In this document: positions 58,424 through 64,000 of the stretch, piece after piece
Numbering within the stretch: the stretch's first letter is position 1
Layout of the letters: every line of letters starts with the position of its first letter
Origin: Panicum virgatum
Taxonomy: Eukaryota > Streptophyta > Magnoliopsida > Poales > Poaceae
NCBI RefSeq assembly: GCF_016808335.1
Contig: NC_053145.1
Span: forward strand, 620,001 to 684,000
Direction of reading: 5' to 3'
DNA: 64,000 nucleotides
Program-made: the position numbers and the translations under genes
Notes under the pieces: generated by a model
What the model saw: the letters and a program-made list of their open reading frames with translations, nothing else
Databases searched by the model: none
Told to the model about the DNA's origin: nothing

Positions 58424-59902
58424 GCATCTCCAGCAATAACCCTTATTTTCAATCCATACTTTATTGAGTAGGGGCTCCTCCTACTTTTGAGGGCTATAAT
58501 TTTTACTCTCAACTCCAACAATAACACTTCAATTTCAGCTCCTACTCTCCTATAATATATGGGACCCATGCATCAGTCTCATCAATTTTTATTCTTTCTT
58601 TTTTTTCCTTCCATGTGCAGGATGATGCCCCTATCCCTCTCTCGCATCTCTCTGGATGCATCTCTCGCGTCTCTTTCTCTGTATCGCTTTTCCATCCTCT
58701 CTCCACCTGTTCGGCCGGTGGCTCCATGGAGCCAAGAACCATCGCCGAGCTTGGCCGATTCGTCTTGGGGAAAGCCGGAAGGGCTCGAATCCATGGGCTG
58801 GCACGCGGGCGTGCAGGATCTCAGGTGCCGTGCGGGCAAGCGGGCAGCGACCGTCGTGCGGAGTGGGATCTCGGCCGGCCGCGCGGGCGGAGCTCCACTG
58901 CGTGTGTGTTGCTCCATCGCCGCGCGGGGGGGAGCTCCGCCGTGTGCGAGTGGGCAAGCAAGACGCGTGCAAGCAAGATTTGCCGCCTTGTGGGCGAGCG
59001 AGCTCCAACGGCACATGGCGGTGGCGGCGGCGGCGGAGCTCCAGCTTCGCGTCATGGCTCGCGTCGCGGGCGGAGGCCGGCATGAGGAGTGCGCACGGCT
59101 CGCCGGCGGAGGCCGCCATGCGGAGTGCGAGAGACGGAGCAACGCGGGCTCCTACTCTGGCGTTGCGCTAGATCCAGCTCGAGGCTCGAGTCTCTCTCTC
59201 TCTCCACGAGGCTGGAGCCGGCAAGCTGGGCAGGGGCCTCATCTCCCACCGATGCGCTCCCCGGCTCGCTGCCGTGCACTCCTCTAGCCCACCCGCCGAT
59301 GCGCAAGATCCGCCTCTGCTCCGACTCGGCGGACGGGCAGGAGCTCCGCCGCGGGCGCGAGCGGATCCGGCCGAGCGCGTCGGAGCTTCGCCTCGTGCGG
59401 CCAGGAGCTCCTCCACGGGCACGGGCAGCTCGGGCCAGCTGGGCGGGCGGGAGCTCCACCGCCGGCGAGACGAGGTGCGCAAGGGAGGCCGCCGGGCGGC
59501 GCACCAGAGAGGAAAAGTTGCGTATCCGGCCGCCGGTGCGGAGGTCGGGTGGCGGCCGGCGTGGAAGGGGTGGATCCGGTCGCCCGACTGCGGCAGATCC
59601 GGCCACGCGGGGGCCCGGACCAAGGCCACCGTCGGCCTCGCCGGAGCTGTCGACCTCGTCGGTGGGTGGCGGCGCGGGAGAAGCTCGGGAGAGCGGAAGG
59701 GGGGGCAGCAGTGGAGGAGGTGGACCCACGAATCGGAGGGTGAATAGGAGGCTTCTATTGCTGGGGGCTTGGGATTGGAATTTGGAGGCCCATATAAAAT
59801 GCCAGCCAAAATAGGAGTCCCACTTGAGTTAGTTTTTTTTCCTCAAAACTCCTAAAAAATAAGATGGAGGTCTGTTTAAGGGTGTCCACTGGAGTTGCTC
59901 TT
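58424..59902. mobile_element. Putative non-autonomous DNA transposon with GC-rich interior
   Basis: Left end AGCATCTCCAGCAATAACCC and, on the opposite strand at the right end, AGCAACTCCAGTGGACACCC are similar inverted termini. AT-rich subterminal segments (58430-58610, 59760-59880) flank a GC-rich interior (58620-59760) with overlapping open frames and repeated GCGCGGGCGGAGCTCC-like segments. No transposase and no clear TSD were found. The interior could be captured genic DNA or simply GC-rich filler. Confidence 0.4.
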
Positions 59903-60092
59903 AGTGCTCAAATTATGAGATGGGCCTATGGAGAAAGCAGCAGGCGGGGTGGAAGAACTGAAAAGGGTACCAGGCCCAACTGATGGGCATGCTCTCTCTC
60001 TCTATTTTGTCAACACAAGGTCAGTACAGTAAACTGTGAGCCAGCCATAGCAGCAAGCAAGCGTGGTGGCGCATCATCACATGGCTGCCACT

Positions 60093-60425
60093 GGCCTTGT
60101 TTGGTTCGGTTCAAGCGCTATGAACAGTAAATTTTGACTACTAATTACTGTGTCAAACAAAGTCAGTTCACAAAACCAACTTCAGAACCCCGCGCTAGTG
60201 ACCCTGAAGAATCTAATGAGGTCTTTGACCACGCGATTAGAGAAAGGTTACTGTAGCATCACTGTAACAAATCATCGATTAATTACCGCCGTTAGATTCG
60301 TCGCGAAAAGTTACACCCATCCCTAAAAAGGTTTTACAAATAGACTTCATTTAGTACTTCATGCATGTGAGATTCTTTTTTCGGATTGCGTGCGTGCTAG
60401 TTTCCTAGCACAGCCAAACAAGGCC
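60093..60425. mobile_element. MITE with GGCCTTGTTTGG / CCAAACAAGGCC ends
   Basis: Perfect 12 bp terminal inverted repeats, about 333 bp long, with a possible 3 bp TSD ACT on both sides. The interior holds CTACAGTAACC-type segments typical of this abundant grass MITE class. About 640 bp upstream of the BAG gene start codon. Confidence 0.8.
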
Positions 60426-61060
60426 ACTGGCACCGAGGCGCCTTGGGATTCCCCCATTCTCGACTGTTCATCTGATGCTTTTTCACAGGCAGGCAGACAC
60501 TAGTGGATGTGGATGAGGACTTCGGAGCAGGGTAGGTGGCTCACGGTCGGATCTTGGATCTTGGATCTTGTATTTTTCATCGCCGCACCAAGCGTCCAAG
60601 CCTATCTCCTCCCTCCTCCTGCAGTTTCACATTGGCTCTGATCACTTCTGTCTAAAGGTGGTAAAAACTCTTAACTTTTTATTTAAATAATTTAAAGATA
60701 GGATTCTAAAAAATTAAACTCTAATTTTATATAACTTTCAGCTAAATAAAACCAAATAAGATTACAAAGAGAGCATGGTAACCCATTACCATCCCTGCTT
60801 CTTCCTAGTTGCTGATCATGGCGGATTGGCGAGCGAGCTTTCTCACTCCTCTCACGCTTTCGGCTCCGTGTTCCCGTTTTACCCCGCCAAGCCTGCGGAA
60901 CGGGCGGGGGTAGAGCAGTCACTTCCCGTCCGCCCCTTGTCTTCCCTTCCCTTCCCTTCCCTGTCGCCGTCATCACATTCCCACTCCCCCTCCCCACCTC
61001 CGAATCCAACATCTCGCGTCGCCGCGGTCTCGCTCCCCATTTCTTCCCGCAACCGCCGCC
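60426..61060 (+). promoter_or_regulatory. Promoter and 5' UTR region of the BAG gene
   Basis: No other gene is present. A CT-rich tract (60935-61000, CTTCCC repeats) near the ATG is typical of grass 5' UTRs. No clear TATA box or heat-shock element array was found by eye. Confidence 0.4.
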
Positions 61061-63440
61061 ATGAGCCGCGATCACTTCCTCCGCCTTCTCGACCTCCACG
61101 CCGACGACGACCCCTTCTTCCCCTCCTTCCCCTTCCCCACCTCCTCCTGCCCATTCTCCTCCTCCTCCCCTGCCCACCACCGCTTCCTCCTCGACGACTA
61201 CACCTCGTGCCCCCTCGGCTTCACACCCCCCTCTCCGATCGACACCTTCCACCTCGATCTCGACCTCCTCCTCCCTCCCTACGCCACCGCGGCGCCCCCG
61301 TGCCCCGCCTTCGACCCCTTCCTCCTCGACGCGCTTGGCCACCGCGTCTCCGCGCTCGAGCGCGCGCTCGCGCCGCCGCAGCCCCGCCGCAAGTACACCT
61401 ACGCCGCCGAGGCCGGCGGCAGGAAGCTCAAGTGGGTCGCCGAGGACAAGCCCGCCGGCGGGAGGGCCTACAAGTGGGAGGCCGAGCTCAAGACCCCCAA
61501 CGACGACGGCTTCGACCGCAAGTGGAAGTGGGAGTCCAAGGCATCCGCCGCCGGCACCACCAAGGTCAAGTGGGCCAAGGAGATCAAGGGCAAGGGTTGG
61601 CTCCAGCCATGGTCCAACTCCTACTCCGTCGAGGAGACCTACGGAGACGACGAACACGACGACCACCAAGACAAGGAGAAGAAGGCCACACCCGCCGTCA
61701 CCAAAGTCAGAGAGGAGAGGAAGGACAAGGATAAGAAGAAGAAGGGCAGCGTCGAGATCGTCGAGATCGAGGACAACACCGCGGGATGCGTCGCCATCAG
61801 GAAGGTGAGATCTTTGTTTGTACACTGCTGCCTGCGTGGTAGGTCAATTCAAAATGGGGGGCTAGATTTGGTCAAACCAACAGGAAACGTTGGGTTTTTA
61901 GGTGAGTTCCTGCTGCGAGGCTCACAGCATGGCCAGATCTGTGGGAAATGTGATCTTTTTCTTAGAGAATGTACTACCATGATTATTTCAGATTTGATTT
62001 GGTGCTAACTCTTGAGGGGAAACAAAAATGGGATTTTGGTCTCTCAAGTTGCTGAATAGTTGAGGGTTTAATTCAGCCTTGCCCTGCATTCTTATTTGCT
62101 AGCAAAATATTCAGAGCTCCTCTCGTGCTCACATCATGCTCCTCTCGCAAGGCTTTTGAAAGGAGCCACGCCAAGGGAAAGAAGAAGGAATTATCCCCAC
62201 AAGATGCTGCATTGCTGATACAGATGAGCTACAGGGCCCACCTGGCCCATCGCTCCCAGGTCCTCCGATGCCTTCGCGACCTTGCTGTGGCCAAAGCCAA
62301 GCTCAAGGAGATCAGGTCCTTCTTCTACAACATCTCATACCGCCGCCGCATCGCACATGACTCTGAAGAACGCCAGAGGTTCGCTGAGAAAATCATTGTG
62401 CTGCTCTTGACCGTTGATGCCCTTGAGGTAAATTCTTCACCCGTTCTATGCTACTTCAGGAATAAATGTTAATATTAAACTTGCATTCTGTGTATATTCA
62501 GCATGCCAGTTGTTGATTTTTATTTATTTATTTCAGTGATGACAACTGTTCTATTGTTTATTATGGTTTACCCAAGAACCTGTCAGAACTATGCATTGTT
62601 GTTTAGAGTGCTGTAAATTACCTAATGTCATCCCTGGCACTAGATGAAAGAGATGCTAACATGCTCTGCTGCATTGTCCCTATGATGGTCTCTTTCACGA
62701 AATGTGTGCCTTAACTTCAAAACATATGAAACATGTCCTAGAGTTGACTTCTTGTTGACACAGTTGATTTTCTTAATATGAATATGATAATTGATGTATA
62801 TATAATATGCCATGATGGACACATGACTTTCCTCAGGCATGAACAATTAGTTTGATTAAATTTGCTCTACGTAATATCCCATGGTGATTCGTTCAGGTTT
62901 ATTAGTAAGGGTTCTAGCCTTTGTGGATTTTAGTTTAAATTTTGTCAGTATATTTCTCACACTCTCAGTTATTTGTACCATTAAATGTTTGCTGTTGTAG
63001 TTTAAGATCATAATCTAAGGACACAGCTACAGAGAATTCAAAATTTTATGACCTGCAAAAGGGAAAATAATCTCCTATTTGTGTTCACAGTTTGGGGTTT
63101 TATTTCCTAATCAGTTATTTCCTGTTACTGCCTTGCCATCATTGATCTGGAAAAAAATGCGAGAAGAAACAATTTAAATGATAATCCCCTTACGTTCCTG
63201 TGTCATGTGTCAATGCATTACTGTGTGCCTTACCAGGGACCGGACTTCATGGTCCGCAACGCTAAGAGATCCATGCTTGAGGAACTTGAGGGGATGCTGG
63301 AGATCGTGGACCCTCAGCCACCAGGGAAGCCAAGGACACTTAGCCGCAGGAAGTTTGATCTCCCAGAGGGTGGAGCCATCCCTAAGGAGATGAGGGATGG
63401 TGTCAAAAATGTTGTCAGAATCGTGGAGGAGGGCAAGTAA
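61061..63440 (+). CDS. BAG7: BAG-family molecular chaperone regulator, BAG7 type
   Basis: Co-chaperone with a BAG domain that binds the Hsp70 ATPase domain. Arabidopsis BAG7 acts at the endoplasmic reticulum in heat and unfolded-protein stress (known for the family). Exons: 61061-61804, 62152-62427, 63237-63440 (stop TAA), giving 407 aa, slightly shorter than Arabidopsis BAG7. Exon 1 encodes a Pro/Ser/Asp-rich N-terminus, then a Lys/Trp-rich segment with repeated KWxxE-like units (about residues 110-185), then a charged Lys/Glu region. Exon 2 starts AFERSHAKGKKK, with an IQ calmodulin-binding motif (LIQMSYRAHLAHR, about 270-282) followed by the first BAG helices. Exon 3 finishes the BAG domain (MVRNAKRSMLEELEGMLEIVD). 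All junctions follow GT-AG (acceptor AAG for exon 2) and keep frame. Confidence 0.9.
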
Positions 63441-64000
63441 AATGCTACCACCATCAGTGGTGGCATTGCTGAGCACACCCCTGATCAGATGTTTGCTAGA
63501 ACCTTATGTTGTATTTACTGCTAGAATGCTGTTTCTTGTAATGGTGTTGTAGCAGTCTGATCTATGTTATGTTTGGACCTGTTCCTAGGTATTTCCTTAT
63601 TCCCAGATGTCGGAGATGTGTGTAAACTAATTCACCATCCATCATGGCTGGGGTGGTGAAACTCTAATAAATTGGCGTCAATTCATCACCGTGGTGTGTT
63701 GCCTTTCATCAGCTGCCCGAGGTTTGCTATCACTTGGGTGTTGTATATCCGGTTAGGGTACTATGTTTGTTGTCCCATCTTTTTTCTTTTCCCTTTTTTT
63801 TGCTAAGTTTTTTTTTCCTGAAAAGATTGCTAAGATTTTGTCATCCTTCAAAACTAGTATTGCGTGAAGCCGTGAAGTATCTGCTGACTGCTGTAGTCCT
63901 GTATAAACAGCAGATGTAGGCATGTGGCGGCCTAAAAAGGAAATTTGAATCGGTTTGGGGCCTGGCCAGTTTCTGTATGTCATCTGCAATTCTGCATCCG
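63441..64000 (+). other. BAG gene 3' UTR and downstream sequence
   Basis: AATAAA near 63667 (CTCTAATAAATTGG) is the likely polyadenylation signal. Nothing further is recognised to the window end. Confidence 0.5.

Noticed and set aside
60692..61825. A 377-codon frame on the minus strand
   Set aside because: It is antisense to exon 1 of the BAG gene. The sense strand has splice sites and recognisable domains, while the antisense product is low-complexity Gly/Val/Glu.

Overview
The window is nuclear DNA from a grass, probably a panicoid (inference). The evidence is intron-containing genes with very GC-rich first exons, Stowaway-type MITEs, and large Ty3/gypsy LTR retrotransposons of grass type. 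No rRNA, tRNA, CRISPR array or bacterial-style operon was seen.

Four host genes are supported, all on the + strand. (1) The 3' part of a mitochondrial pyruvate dehydrogenase E2 gene (76-4060, at least 15 exons; its 5' end lies outside the window). (2) An L-lactate dehydrogenase gene (6047-8415, two exons). (3) A second, closely related L-lactate dehydrogenase gene (54229-55395, two exons). (4) A BAG-family co-chaperone of the BAG7 type (61061-63440, three exons). The two lactate dehydrogenases look like a tandem duplicate. Without the retrotransposon block they would be about 5.5 kb apart; they are now 45.8 kb apart.

The block at 9170-49493 is a nest of five LTR-type insertions whose borders and target-site duplications (TSDs) can be read directly. 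Element B is the oldest: a Tekay/Del-like chromovirus on the minus strand, about 13.3 kb before it was interrupted, with decayed genes. Its left LTR was hit twice. Element E, a 3.9 kb solo LTR of a related family in the opposite orientation, lies at 34458-38379. Element C, a 1.55 kb solo-LTR-like element, spans 10022-33137. C was then hit by D (10877-32433), a CRM-like chromovirus on the + strand. D was hit inside its RNase H region by A (16168-29924), a 13.76 kb Tekay-like chromovirus on the minus strand. A has an intact gag-pol frame and two 3.37 kb LTRs that differ by only two one-base indels.

The least expected observations are in these elements. A and B carry an additional ORF upstream of gag, intact in A and frameshifted in B. 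In both elements the ATG of this ORF and the ATG of gag directly follow a splice-acceptor-like sequence. The LTRs of A, B and E share an exon-like coding block whose length differs only by multiples of three, and a conserved small stem-loop. D has two LTRs that agree at their termini and TSD but are otherwise not recognisably related.

The rest is intergenic sequence with MITEs (several with clear TSDs) and one probable GC-rich DNA transposon near 58.4-59.9 kb.
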